A stretch of 64,000 nucleotides of DNA, taken from contig NZ_JBKDZH010000036.1 of the NCBI RefSeq assembly GCF_047971185.1, forward strand, positions 15,950 to 79,949, in the 5' to 3' direction. This document shows positions 8,089 through 16,770 of this stretch, piece by piece (the stretch's first letter is position 1; each line of letters starts with the position of its first letter). The translations under genes were made by a program, and so were the position numbers. Source of the DNA: Kluyvera sp047971185. Lineage in GTDB: Bacteria > Pseudomonadota > Gammaproteobacteria > Enterobacterales > Enterobacteriaceae. Under the pieces are notes generated by a model. The model saw nothing but the letters and a program-made list of their open reading frames with translations. It did not search any database and was not told the DNA's origin.

Positions 8089-8393
8089 CAGCGCATCCCC
8101 TCATCGTCCATAAACTGGGCGTAGGCCATTGCCCCTTCGCGGTTGCGCGCGGCGAGGTTCATTTTGGCGGCCAGCATATCGCTCTGCCCCTGGCAGTAAT
8201 CGCGCGCCTGCTGGTGCACCTTTTTCAGCGCATCCAGCGCCTGGCGTTCCGCAGCATCCAGCTTTTTGCCCTGGATGGCGGTCAGCAGTTCGGCGATTTT
8301 CGCGTCGACGTTAACGACGGAAGGCCAGTTGTGATCTTCCGTCGCCTGACGTAGCGCCTGAGTCAGCGTTTGCATCGCGTGTTGCACACTCAT
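8088..8393 (-). CDS. lafD: LafD, small FliT-like flagellar chaperone
   Basis: 101 residues, almost entirely helical by composition and without membrane segments. Its size, its position directly after the FliS-like lafC and its overlap with it (4 bp) match FliT-type chaperones, which bind the filament cap protein and sometimes the flagellar master regulator. Sequence similarity to FliT is not obvious by eye, so the function rests mainly on synteny with the Flag-2 locus. Confidence 0.75.
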   Translation of the reverse strand: MSVQHAMQTLTQALRQATEDHNWPSVVNVDAKIAELLTAIQGKKLDAAERQALDALKKVHQQARDYCQGQSDMLAAKMNLAARNREGAMAYAQFMDDEGMR

Positions 8394-8782
8394 GCCGCCT
8401 GACCCATTTTTTCCCAGCCGTCCTGCAGGTTGCCGAGGATCGTTTCCACTTCTTCGATCTGCTCAATGGAGAGGTTATTGCTGGCGTCGTACAGACGGTA
8501 AACGCAGTAGTCATAGAGATTCGCCAGGCTCAGCGCCAGTTCGCCGCCCTTATCAAAATCGAGCGAGCTGGTCAGCGCATTGAGGATGTCGATGCACTTG
8601 TTGATGCTCTGCGCCTTACGCTCGTAACGACGCGCCGCAATGTGGCTTTTGGCGCGTACCAGTTCATCCATCATGCCGCGAAACAGCATCAGCACCAGCT
8701 GGTGCGGGTTGGCCGCCGCCGCCTGAATCGCCAGATCGGATTGTTGATACAGGCCGTAGCCTTCCTGCTCATTACCGTACAT
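8390..8782 (-). CDS. lafC: Flagellin chaperone LafC (FliS-like)
   Basis: 130 residues beginning MYGNEQEGYGLYQQSDL, the typical FliS opening, followed by helices with NPHQLVLMLFRGMMDELVRAK and INKCIDILNALTSSLDFDKGGELALSLANLYDYCVYRL, the conserved FliS core. It binds the C-terminus of newly made lateral flagellin (LafA) and prevents early assembly before export. It lies 23 bp after lafB. Confidence 0.95.
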   Translation of the reverse strand: MYGNEQEGYGLYQQSDLAIQAAAANPHQLVLMLFRGMMDELVRAKSHIAARRYERKAQSINKCIDILNALTSSLDFDKGGELALSLANLYDYCVYRLYDASNNLSIEQIEEVETILGNLQDGWEKMGQAA

Positions 8783-8805
8783 TGGAGATGGGTTCCCTTA
8801 GAAAA

Positions 8806-10134
8806 TTAGCTAAACAAACTCGTGGTGTTATTCATCTGCGTCATGAGCGACTGCAACTGCGTAAACTGCTTGAGGTAGCGGTTGTACGAAGACTCATAGC
8901 GCGTTTCCATTTTGGCGGTTTTGTTGTCGATATCGGTCTGCTGGCGGTCGAGGGTATCCTGACGCCCTTTCAGCAGGCCGGTGGTGGAGCTGAGGTATTT
9001 ATCCAGCGTTTTATCCATCGCTTTAATCAGGCCGTCGTTGCCGTTAAAGAACTGCGCCACGGTCTGCGGGTCGTTTTTCAACTGCTCTTCCAGCTTGTCG
9101 GCGTCGAAGGAGAATTTGCCGTCTTTGTCGGCGGTGATGCCGAACTTGCTCATGTTCTGATCGCCGAAGGTACCGCGCAGCATGCTGCTGAGTTCGGTGC
9201 CTAATGTCGAAATACTGGCATCGCCGGCAAAAGCGCCGCGGTCGGTGCTGGAACTGCCGGTCGCCGTCAGGCCAGAGATGGTGTCGCGCAGCGTGTTGTA
9301 GGCATCGAGGAACGCCTGGACCTGGTTCTTGGTCTCGGTAACGTCGGTATCAATAGAGATAACCAGCGGTTTACCCGCTTCAGTGGTGCTGGTCAGCTTA
9401 ATGGAGACGCCGTCGACCAGGTCATCAAGGTTGTTGGAGCTGCTGTAATATTTTGTATCGGAGTCACCCAGGGTAAAGATGGCGTCCTTACCTTCGGTAA
9501 TATTTTCCGGCTTGTCGAACATCTCCGCCCCGCCGGTCATCCCGCTGGTATCCATCTGGATGTCATACTTCGCGCCGCTCTGATCGCTGTTAAAAATCAG
9601 CGTCACTTCACCGTTGACGCGCATCATCGAGGCGGTGATGCCGTTCTGCCCGGTGGTGGCGGTGGTCGAGCTAGAGGCGCTCGGGAAATCCGTTTTGTTT
9701 ACCGCCGCCGCAAAGTCGGAAATGCTGTTGAGATCGTCCATCTCGATCTCAATCTCTTCGCCGTCGAGGGTAATTTTCAGCGTACCGGTGGCGTTCTTCA
9801 CCGATTCGTCAGTCAGCCCTTCAAACGACTTCTGCTGGGCGGTCGCCAGCTGGGTGACGTTCAGGCTGTAGGTCCCTTTACGCGCGCTGGCGCTGGCGGT
9901 GATGGTGGCGATACCTTCCTGGTTCATGGTCGCGACGTTCTTCAACACGCTGGCGGAACTGGAGTTCAACGCCGTGATGGAGGTGCGGAAGGTGGTTAAC
10001 GCCGTGCGCAGTGAATCCAGCGCTTTAGTCTGTGACTGTAAGGTAGACGTCTGCTTGGTGATTGAGTTTTGCAGCGCAAGAATGTCATAGCCTGCCAGCT
10101 GGGTGGCCAGTGTATTCGGGTCAAAATCAGACAT
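8806..10134 (-). CDS. lafB: Lateral filament cap protein LafB (FliD-like)
   Basis: 442 residues from the ATG at 10134, chosen because GGAGA lies six bases upstream; a longer frame to 10161 lacks support. FliD N-domain features occur at the start (SDFDPNTLATQLAGYDILALQ) and a coiled C-terminal helix near the end, with GLLKGRQDTLDRQQTDIDNK and TQLQSLMTQMNN. It forms the cap at the filament tip under which flagellin folds. The gene is separated from lafA by a terminator and preceded by its own sigma-54-like promoter (10182-10197), leaving a leader of about 37 bases. Confidence 0.95.
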   Translation of the reverse strand: MSDFDPNTLATQLAGYDILALQNSITKQTSTLQSQTKALDSLRTALTTFRTSITALNSSSASVLKNVATMNQEGIATITASASARKGTYSLNVTQLATAQQKSFEGLTDESVKNATGTLKITLDGEEIEIEMDDLNSISDFAAAVNKTDFPSASSSTTATTGQNGITASMMRVNGEVTLIFNSDQSGAKYDIQMDTSGMTGGAEMFDKPENITEGKDAIFTLGDSDTKYYSSSNNLDDLVDGVSIKLTSTTEAGKPLVISIDTDVTETKNQVQAFLDAYNTLRDTISGLTATGSSSTDRGAFAGDASISTLGTELSSMLRGTFGDQNMSKFGITADKDGKFSFDADKLEEQLKNDPQTVAQFFNGNDGLIKAMDKTLDKYLSSTTGLLKGRQDTLDRQQTDIDNKTAKMETRYESSYNRYLKQFTQLQSLMTQMNNTTSLFS

Positions 10135-10181
10135 AGTAGGTTCTCCAGGCACGCAAGCCACGATCGATATGTAATTGATTT

Positions 10182-10197
10182 AGCAACTATCGCGCCA
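10182..10197 (-). promoter_or_regulatory. Sigma-54 promoter of lafB
   Basis: On the minus strand the bases read TGGCGCGATAGTTGCT: a -24 GG and -12 GC with exactly ten bases between them, matching TGGCAC-N5-TTGCW at all but one of the conserved positions. It lies 48 bp upstream of the lafB ATG. The sigma-54 activator LafK encoded at 35311 is the likely partner. It should drive lafB through lafU. Confidence 0.75.
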
Positions 10198-10285
10198 ACT
10201 TTTAAATTGTTATTTATCAATGAATTAAATAATGGCAGGAACAGGTATTTCCGCATTTTCCGGCAGGGGGAAGGAGGGGCCGGAT

Positions 10286-10318
10286 ACAAAAACACCGCCA
10301 TACAGCGGTGTTTTTTTC
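10286..10318 (-). terminator. Intrinsic terminator after lafA, likely bidirectional
   Basis: A perfect 7-bp stem ACACCGC/GCGGTGT (10292-10298 with 10305-10311) around a six-base loop, flanked by a T run on the right (plus strand) and an A run on the left, so it works as a terminator in both directions. It lies just beyond the lafA stop and separates lafA from lafB. Confidence 0.85.
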
Positions 10319-10338
10319 CTGCAATAATCCGTGAAGGA

Positions 10339-11172
10339 TTAACCCAGCAGAGAGGTCACCATGCTGGACATGCTGTTGGAGGTTTTCAGCATGGACATGC
10401 TGGTCTGTACCAGCAGCTGGTTACGGGTCATGGAAGACGCTTCGGTCGCGTAATCAGCATCCTGGATGTTGCTCAGCGCCAGGTCAGTGTTGTCCTTCAT
10501 GTTCGCCAGGTTAGCCGCGGTGTGGCCCAGACGGTTGATGTTCGCACCCAGAGCGGAACGCATAGAACCGACGTTGGCGATAGCTGCTTCCAGACCAGAG
10601 ATGGTTGCCTGGGATTTATCGAAATCGCTTACGTCAATCGACAGGCCGCCAGATACGTCGATTTTAGACAGCTGGCCGGAAACGTCGACCGTCAGTTTCT
10701 CATCGGTGGAAGAACCGATCTGGAAGTTCATTTTGTCAGCCAGTTTGCCGGAATCACCAAACAGGTTGTCGCCCGCATATTTGGTGTTGTCCATAATGTT
10801 GTTGAGTTCGCTTTTCAGCTCAGTCATTTCCGCACCGATCGCCGTACGATCGTCAGCGCTGTTGGTGTCGTTCGCTGCCTGGGTTGCCAGGTCTTTCATG
10901 CGGTACATGATGTTGCTGACTTCATCGAACGCGCCTTCCGCGGTCTGCAGCATCGCAGTTGCGTCAGAGATGTTACGCTGTGCAACGGTCATACCGTTGG
11001 TCTGGCCCTGCAGACGGGTAGCAATCTGCAGACCTGCCGCATCGTCAGCCGCAGAGTTAATACGCTTACCGGTACCCAGACGTTCCATCGCGGTGGACAG
11101 CAGGTTGTTGGATTTGTTCAGAGCATTGGTGGATGCCATGGAAGAAGCGCTGGTAAAGATAGAGAGAGACAT
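10339..11172 (-). CDS. lafA: Lateral flagellin LafA
   Basis: 277 residues from the ATG at 11172, which has AAGGA seven bases upstream; the longer frame to 11238 is not needed. The N-terminal D0/D1 region (SLSIFTSASSMASTNALNKSN, then GKRINSAADDAAGLQIATRLQ) and the C-terminal D0 region (TRNQLLVQTSMSMLKTSNSMSSMVTSLLG) are classic flagellin. The central part is very short, so the surface D2/D3 domains are missing, as usual for lateral flagellins. It is exported and polymerised under the LafB cap. Candidate modifiers are the LafV-like methylase and glycosyl or glycerophosphate transferases at 24964-29718. It is a single-gene unit closed by a terminator; I could not find a convincing sigma-28 box upstream. 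Confidence 0.97.
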   Translation of the reverse strand: MSLSIFTSASSMASTNALNKSNNLLSTAMERLGTGKRINSAADDAAGLQIATRLQGQTNGMTVAQRNISDATAMLQTAEGAFDEVSNIMYRMKDLATQAANDTNSADDRTAIGAEMTELKSELNNIMDNTKYAGDNLFGDSGKLADKMNFQIGSSTDEKLTVDVSGQLSKIDVSGGLSIDVSDFDKSQATISGLEAAIANVGSMRSALGANINRLGHTAANLANMKDNTDLALSNIQDADYATEASSMTRNQLLVQTSMSMLKTSNSMSSMVTSLLG

Positions 11173-12039
11173 AGTGATTCCTTTTTTCGTCTGGTGATTC
11201 AGATGTTGTAATAAATCAAGACGACACGACAGGAACAAACATTAAATCGCTAAGTAAAAAATTCCCGTTATTTTAGCCAGAATAACGATTAACATAATGA
11301 TTTTTATGTAGTTTTAATTTTTTAATCGTCGAATTATTTTTCCAATAACGGCTCAGGTGTTGCGCAAACGGCATAGAGAAGAGATATAAATGCTCTTTTT
11401 TTGTACAGGGCTAGCACAATTTCAGGAAATTTCTATTTTATTTTTACGGCTGACTATTCTTTACATTCTGATTATTTAATTAGTAACATTAATTCTTACC
11501 CTATTATTACTAAACCATATCTCGTATCTTCGATATATAAAATAAAATCTGATTTAAAGCGACGCGAAATAAAGAAAAATTAAATCAAATTACATGTTTT
11601 TTATCTTACGCCCCGGAAATAATACACATCATCATTTAGATCACATCAATAACACACCTAATTCACCGAGCGATCACTAAATTAACATAAGTTTTATTTA
11701 ACGATGACTGTTAACTTCTTGCAAAATCAGCCTCATCTATGCCACCACTATTGCTAAAAAGCCTGTTGCGCATCACAGTTTTATCGCGTAAAAAGAGCGC
11801 AGGAAAGAATGATTCCTTCCCGTTGAGGCGTATTACAGACAAAAACGTTTCCGTTATCGCATGACATTTCTACCTCAACGGAAGAACAGGACATCCACTT
11901 TTTTATTCTCCCGCAGGCACGCGGCATTCATTAAGAATTCTAAATGGAGTTATCAACTCAATCAGATAATCGCTGAGGTCTTCAGGTACCCGCACGCTTA
12001 TCACGATATTACTGGGGTGGTTGAATCCATAACGTATAA
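11173..12039. other. Long AT-rich intergenic region between lafA and lafZ
   Basis: 867 bp between divergent lafA and lafZ, much richer in A and T than the coding DNA on both sides. It should hold the promoters of both genes. A GCGATTTA box (about 11246-11253, minus strand) resembles half of a sigma-28 site, but its -35 part is not at the right spacing. Two 60-codon plus-strand frames (11401-11583 and 11861-12043) have no recognisable product or good ribosome binding site. The length suggests regulatory binding, for instance by H-NS or LafZ (inference). Confidence 0.6.
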
Positions 12040-12978
12040 ATGAATAGACGCTATTGCTCCGTAAACAACTGGCTGGTTGACGTCGCCTCAGGTTCGATTC
12101 TCCATTTAACCACCGGAGAACGAAAACGCCTGGGGGAGTACCAGCTCAAGCTGCTGGATATCCTGGTGCAAGACGCAGGGAAAATCTTCACCCGTGAAGA
12201 GTTAACCAACCTGGTCTGGGAACGTCGGGTCATCGGCAATAACAGCCTGCCGAACGCCATCCACGCGCTGCGTACCGCGCTGGAAGATGACGGCAAAAAG
12301 CAGCGAATCATTAAAACCATTCCACGCAAAGGCTACCTGCTTGAGGCCGAATACTGCTGCGTGGTAGAGAAAGACGAAGACGAGGTTAACGACCCGGAAG
12401 AGGTGCTTGCCGAACAGGAAGAGAGCCTGCCGGGGTCGGAAGAAACTGAGGTTGTGCCGGACGTTGCCGGCAAAGCGGTTGACGATGCGCCTGTTGCGGA
12501 GCCCCTTCCCACCGCCGCTGCGCCAAAGAAGCGCCGCTTTACCCCGCTCGCGTTTATCCTGGTGATGCTGCTTACCGTCGGCGCGACGGCGGGCATCTGC
12601 TGGCAGCTGTTTGGCGGATGCGCAGAACGCCTGGTGGCGCGTGAAATCCAGCCCGGCGTGTATAGCAATATTCATATCTACGCGGTAGAAGCAACGGGGG
12701 ATCCGGCCTATATGTCCGCCAACCTCTACGGCAAACTGAAAGACTCGCTGTACTCGTTAAACCAGCAGATCAAAATGCAGTCCACCACGATGAACGTGTA
12801 CTTCCACAGCAATAACTCATCGATGAACTACAGCTTTATGCTGAGCAACAAGTGCGACAAAAAGCAGCTATCGATGGCGATTTACCACTGGCGTACCGAT
12901 ACGGTGCAGCTGAATAACCTTATCCTGCGAGAGACCCGGAGAAAGCTCAATGAATTGGCGACATGCAAAGCAAATTAA
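12040..12978 (+). CDS. lafZ: LafZ, ToxR/CadC-type membrane-anchored transcription regulator
   Basis: 312 residues. Residues 1-105 form an OmpR/PhoB-type winged helix with the usual signatures LGEYQLKLLDILVQDAGK, REELTNLVW, NAIHALRTALEDD and IIKTIPRKGYLLEAEY. An acidic linker (107-160) leads to one membrane segment (about 168-190) and a periplasmic domain of about 120 residues. It therefore binds DNA directly from the inner membrane and can sense a periplasmic signal. It is divergent from lafA and overlaps the next gene by 29 bp. Its targets are unknown; lafA or the lfg operon are plausible from position. A similar gene occurs at this place in the E. coli 042 Flag-2 locus. Confidence 0.88.
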   Translation: MNRRYCSVNNWLVDVASGSILHLTTGERKRLGEYQLKLLDILVQDAGKIFTREELTNLVWERRVIGNNSLPNAIHALRTALEDDGKKQRIIKTIPRKGYLLEAEYCCVVEKDEDEVNDPEEVLAEQEESLPGSEETEVVPDVAGKAVDDAPVAEPLPTAAAPKKRRFTPLAFILVMLLTVGATAGICWQLFGGCAERLVAREIQPGVYSNIHIYAVEATGDPAYMSANLYGKLKDSLYSLNQQIKMQSTTMNVYFHSNNSSMNYSFMLSNKCDKKQLSMAIYHWRTDTVQLNNLILRETRRKLNELATCKAN

Positions 12979-13426
12979 TCTGCTGCTGGTGCTGATATTC
13001 GTGCTGTCGGCGCTGGGCGGGCTGGCGGCCTTCAAGCTGATACCCTCGGCCTCTTCTGCGCTGCCCAAAGGCCCGGTGACCGGCGGCTTCCAGATGGGCT
13101 TTTACGATCTGATGTCGCAGCGGAAAGAGATTTACGACGTCAATCTGCAAACCGTACGCAACGTCCTGATGGCGAACATCACCAACCCGGATGACAACCG
13201 TTTTGTGCTGAAAGGGAAGTTTACCCCCACACAGACAAAGCAGGGGCGGGTTTACTTTAACCTGACGCCGATTTTCTACAGTTCGGAGCAAAAAGGGTTG
13301 ATGATTGAAGGGCTTGTCGATCAGCTGATGTACTCAAACTACTGGATGGAGCCGATCTCATTAAGCAACCATTCGCTGGTTGTGGGGCAAAATGGTTCGA
13401 TTTTCCTGTACCCGATGCCGAAATAG
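12950..13426 (+). CDS. Small membrane-anchored periplasmic partner of LafZ
   Basis: 158 residues: a short basic start, one hydrophobic segment (about residues 9-28, with LLLVLIFVLSALGGLAAF) and a periplasmic domain of about 125 residues without recognisable motifs. It overlaps the 3' end of lafZ by 29 bp in another frame, so the two are made together. The layout, a ToxR-like regulator followed by a small single-pass periplasmic protein, recalls ToxR-ToxS pairs, where the second protein stabilises or tunes the first. No clear ToxS sequence similarity is seen; function is inferred from layout. Confidence 0.8.
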   Translation: MNWRHAKQINLLLVLIFVLSALGGLAAFKLIPSASSALPKGPVTGGFQMGFYDLMSQRKEIYDVNLQTVRNVLMANITNPDDNRFVLKGKFTPTQTKQGRVYFNLTPIFYSSEQKGLMIEGLVDQLMYSNYWMEPISLSNHSLVVGQNGSIFLYPMPK

Positions 13427-13446
13427 CGCCATCTACCTGATGGCGC
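13426..13446. terminator. Hairpin between convergent lafZ-partner gene and lafW
   Basis: A perfect 8-bp stem GCGCCATC/GATGGCGC with a five-base loop begins at the last base of the plus-strand gene and ends five bases before the lafW stop. There is no clear T run on either strand. It probably separates the convergent transcripts, but termination efficiency cannot be judged. Confidence 0.5.
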
Positions 13447-13451
13447 TGCGC

Positions 13452-14462
13452 TTATCCCAGTAAATTTTTCACCGTGGCCAGATGCACGTTGGCCTGCGTA
13501 CCCAGCGCCTGCGACAGCGTGCTGTAGCTCTTGCCGCTGCGCGCCAGCGCGTCGCCCAGACCGCGCGCGGTCTCCAGCGCCTGCTGCGGGCTGTAGACCG
13601 TCGCCATGTCGTTGATGCGCGAGCTGACCCGCTCCTGCTGCTGACGCAGCCGGCTACGCTGGCTGGTAATGTGGTCGAGGGTGGTTTGCAGCTTTATCTG
13701 CCCTTCACGCTCCCGACGCGTCGACAGCGCCAGCACCTCATCGCTGCTGGCATTCTCCGCCTGCGGGGCCAGTAGCGTAAAAGCATCAGCGGGATAATGT
13801 TTCCCCTCACCGCGCACGGTCAGCTGCTGGCTCACGCGCTCCCAGCGGCTTTCATCCACGCTGAAGGTCAGCTGCCCGCTGCCCGCCTGCACCGCGTGAA
13901 TCCCCAACCGGCCTAATCCTACGTTCAGTTTAGTGAGCGTCTGGCGCGGCGTTGCCTCTTCCGGCAGCGCCACGGCGACCATCTCACGCTGGCGGCCGCC
14001 GAGCGAGAAGACCAGCGTTTCACCGCCCGGTTGGCTCAGCAATTTCTCGCTGCCCGGCAGGGTAAAATTCACCGTACTTTTCTGCTCGAGCGACGCCGTC
14101 AGATGACGGTCGACCGTACCGCCGGAAAGCTGCGTACGGCGCGCGAGGTGCTTTTGCAGCGCCTGGGTTTGCGCGCTGGCGTCACCGCCGCGAACCGAGG
14201 ACTGGCGCAGCTGAAGCAGCTGGGTTTCGGTTTTCGCCAGATAGCTGTCGGCCTGCTGCACTGCGGTCAGCTGCTGATTCAGCTGCACGTTATAGCGCAT
14301 CGGGCGACGCGAAAGCAGCGCCGCTTCCGGGAACGCGCTGCGGTTCGAGACGGCGTCAGGGGCGTTAACCCGCCCGACGCTCTGCGGTGCGCCAATGGTA
14401 CCGCGCCCGGCGCTGGCCGGGGCGGAGGTGGTTAACGAGGCTGTTTTTAAACCAACTTGCAT
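13452..14462 (-). CDS. lafW: LafW, putative hook-associated protein
   Basis: 336 residues, last gene of the lfgB-to-lafW run, 6 bp after lfgL. The N-terminal 40 residues are Ala/Ser/Gly-rich and probably disordered. A helical region with heptad character follows (QLNQQLTAVQQADSYLAKTETQLLQLRQS), and another near the C-terminus (TLDHITSQRSRLRQQQERVSSRI, then LGDALARSGKSYSTLSQALG), a layout like hook-associated proteins and flagellins. Name and role follow the syntenic gene of the Flag-2 locus; its biochemical role is not established. Confidence 0.75.
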   Translation of the reverse strand: MQVGLKTASLTTSAPASAGRGTIGAPQSVGRVNAPDAVSNRSAFPEAALLSRRPMRYNVQLNQQLTAVQQADSYLAKTETQLLQLRQSSVRGGDASAQTQALQKHLARRTQLSGGTVDRHLTASLEQKSTVNFTLPGSEKLLSQPGGETLVFSLGGRQREMVAVALPEEATPRQTLTKLNVGLGRLGIHAVQAGSGQLTFSVDESRWERVSQQLTVRGEGKHYPADAFTLLAPQAENASSDEVLALSTRREREGQIKLQTTLDHITSQRSRLRQQQERVSSRINDMATVYSPQQALETARGLGDALARSGKSYSTLSQALGTQANVHLATVKNLLG

Positions 14463-14468
14463 AACAAA

Positions 14469-15380
14469 TTACAACATACTGAAGAGATTAAGCTGACTGA
14501 CCATGCTGTAGGCCTTATTGGTGATCTGCATCGAGGTCATGTACAGCTGTAAATTGATGGTGGTGGTCGCGGAGTCTGCCGAGTTGAGGTCGGTTTCAAC
14601 CAGCGAGTTCGACAGGCTCACATCGGTGTGCGCGTCGTCCAGCAACGTCAGGCGATTCTGACGGCCACCGAGATCGGTAAACAGCGCACCTAAGCTATCG
14701 CTGGTGGTCTGGGTCATGTCGATCATCGCGGAGATGTCGTCCTGATAATCCGCATAGTTCAGATTCGGATCCTGCATCTTCTCGCTGAGTTCTTTCAGCT
14801 TGTTCAGCATCTCAAGATCGTCCCCTGAACCGGAGAATGCCTGCACTACGTTGGTATTCTCGGTTATCGCCACGCCGTTTGCCACAATAGTTTCACGCGA
14901 GTTGGTGTTGCCGCCAAACACGTACTGGCTACCGTCCCATTCCACCGCTTTACTATCGGTTTTGGTACCGGAGAACAGGTAACTACCGCTCTCATTCTTG
15001 CTGTTCATCGATGCCACCAGCGAGTCCAGCATCGACCCCAACTCCGCGCCGTAGCCCGCTAAATCTTTCTGGCTCAGGGTGCTGTTGTTGGCCAGCTTGA
15101 GCTTATCGCTCACCGCCAGCACCTGGTTACTCATCGCCGTAATATGCGACTCCTGCACCGACAGCTTGCCGCTCAGGCTGGTGATGTTGCTTTGGTACTG
15201 TTTAATTGCCGACTGTTCACGGTTCAGCTGCACCAGGCGGCTGGCCGTGACCGGATCGTCCGACGGTACGTTAACCCGCTTTTGCGTCGACAGCTGTTCC
15301 ATCAGCTTGGAGACGCGGCTGCTGTTGGCGCCAAGCTGCGCCAGCATCGCGTTTGAGTTATGAAGACCACTAATACGCAT
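14469..15380 (-). CDS. lfgL: Lateral hook-filament junction protein LfgL (FlgL-like)
   Basis: 303 residues with flagellin-like ends. The N-terminus MRISGLHNSNAMLAQLGANSSRVSKLMEQLSTQKRVNVPSDDPVTASRLVQLNREQ is the FlgL pattern, given here by its start (MRISGLHN) and SDDPVTASRL. The C-terminus LQLYMTSMQITNKAYSMVSQLNLFSML matches the family. It forms the second hook-filament junction layer, between LfgK and LafA. It lies 22 bp after lfgK. Confidence 0.94.
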   Translation of the reverse strand: MRISGLHNSNAMLAQLGANSSRVSKLMEQLSTQKRVNVPSDDPVTASRLVQLNREQSAIKQYQSNITSLSGKLSVQESHITAMSNQVLAVSDKLKLANNSTLSQKDLAGYGAELGSMLDSLVASMNSKNESGSYLFSGTKTDSKAVEWDGSQYVFGGNTNSRETIVANGVAITENTNVVQAFSGSGDDLEMLNKLKELSEKMQDPNLNYADYQDDISAMIDMTQTTSDSLGALFTDLGGRQNRLTLLDDAHTDVSLSNSLVETDLNSADSATTTINLQLYMTSMQITNKAYSMVSQLNLFSML

Positions 15381-15402
15381 CGCTTAATACTCCTGGTGAC
15401 GC

Positions 15403-16770
15403 TTAAAAAATGCCCAGCAAATCGCTGAAGACCTGGTTTCCGGCAGCAATCACTTTCATGTTCGCCTGGTAGGACTGCATGTAAATTTGCAGGTTAATCG
15501 CCTCTTCGTCCTGGTTAACCGCGCTCAGGTTATCCCGCTGCTCCTGCGCCTGCTCGCTGACGGAGACCGCCGCGTCCATTTCCGTTTTACTCTGCTTACT
15601 GGCAATACCAATCGTGGAGATAATCGCCGCGGCCCCTTCGTTCAGGCTCATATTGCCCAGACCAGGAATGTCGGTTTTCTGGTTTTTCAGCTCGATCAGC
15701 AGGTTCAGGTTATCGCCGTTGCCCGGTTCGTCAGGATCGCCGGACAAGGCCAGCTCTTCCGGCGCGAGATCGTTAACCTGCAGCATGCCCGCCGGGTTGG
15801 ACAGATCGAAGGTGAAGAGCGGTTTCCCTTCATCGCCGTTCAGGTCATAGCCTTTCGCCAGCTGACCGTTGAACATGTCCGCTACCGCCTGCGCCATCCC
15901 CTGAATAGCGTCGCCCATCTGCTTGAGCGTCCCCACTTCATAATCGTACAGCGCGCCCAGCTGACCGCCGGCGGACGGATTAAGGGAAAACTCGCTGGTT
16001 GAGAACTTCAGAGTCAGCGTCGAGTTGCCGTTGCCGTCGGTACCTACGCTCAACTGCCCGGCAGTTTTACCGCTGACTAACGGCTGGCCGTTGCTCAGCG
16101 AAACGGTATAACCGCTGCTGTCATCGCTAACCTTAACCTCCGCCAGCGAACTGAGCTGCTTCACCAGCTCGTCGCGCGCGTCGCGGAGCGTGCTGCTGTT
16201 GCCACCGGTGGCGTCCATCTCAACAATTTTCTTGTTGTAGTCGGCAATACCGCCACTCAGGGTGTTGATCTGATCGACCATCGCCCCGCGCTGAGTGGTA
16301 ATGGAGTCTTTCTGGCTGGTGACAAAGTTGTTCATGCTGTTGAAGCGGGTTGCCAGCGTCTTCGCCTGGTTCAACAGCTGCTGACGCCGCGCCTGCGACT
16401 CGGGCTCCTGAGTCAACTCGCTTAAGGCGCTGACAAAATCATCAAGCCCGGTACCGATGCTGGTTGAGTCGGTACCGATCACCTTCTCCAGCGCGCTGAT
16501 GTACTGGTTGCCCATGCTGTAGTAATTGGACTTGGTGTTGGTCTGCCACACCTGATTCACCAGATACTGACTGGAGATACGGCGGATGCTATCTACCTGC
16601 ACGCCGCTGCCCGGCGAAATCCCGGCTTCACCCATCGGGCCGATAGCGCTCTGGATGATGCCCTGACGGCTGTAGCCGGAGGTCAGGTAGTTGGCCGTAT
16701 TCATCGACGTTACGTTCATGCCCAGCTGGGCCGCCTGCAGACCGCTGAAGGCGATATTAATCATACTCAT
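15403..16770 (-). CDS. lfgK: Lateral hook-filament junction protein LfgK (FlgK-like)
   Basis: 455 residues, shorter than the roughly 550 of polar or peritrichous FlgK; the deficit is in the central variable domain. The start MSMINIAFSGLQAAQLGMNVTSMNTANYLTSGYSRQ contains the conserved rod-hook motif, and the end INLQIYMQSYQANMKVIAAGNQVFSDLLGIF is typical. It forms the first junction layer on the hook. Its start overlaps lfgJ by 14 bp, so translation is probably coupled. Confidence 0.95.
   Translation of the reverse strand: MSMINIAFSGLQAAQLGMNVTSMNTANYLTSGYSRQGIIQSAIGPMGEAGISPGSGVQVDSIRRISSQYLVNQVWQTNTKSNYYSMGNQYISALEKVIGTDSTSIGTGLDDFVSALSELTQEPESQARRQQLLNQAKTLATRFNSMNNFVTSQKDSITTQRGAMVDQINTLSGGIADYNKKIVEMDATGGNSSTLRDARDELVKQLSSLAEVKVSDDSSGYTVSLSNGQPLVSGKTAGQLSVGTDGNGNSTLTLKFSTSEFSLNPSAGGQLGALYDYEVGTLKQMGDAIQGMAQAVADMFNGQLAKGYDLNGDEGKPLFTFDLSNPAGMLQVNDLAPEELALSGDPDEPGNGDNLNLLIELKNQKTDIPGLGNMSLNEGAAAIISTIGIASKQSKTEMDAAVSVSEQAQEQRDNLSAVNQDEEAINLQIYMQSYQANMKVIAAGNQVFSDLLGIF

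Noticed and set aside
11240..11275. Sigma-28 promoter of lafA around GCGATTTA
   Set aside because: TAAA lies 21 bases upstream instead of 15, and GCCG is incomplete. The true promoter may be elsewhere in the 867-bp gap.
11401..12043. Two 60-codon plus-strand frames (11401-11583, 11861-12043) between lafA and lafZ
   Set aside because: No ribosome binding site, motif or codon pattern of a real gene; AT-rich promoter region.
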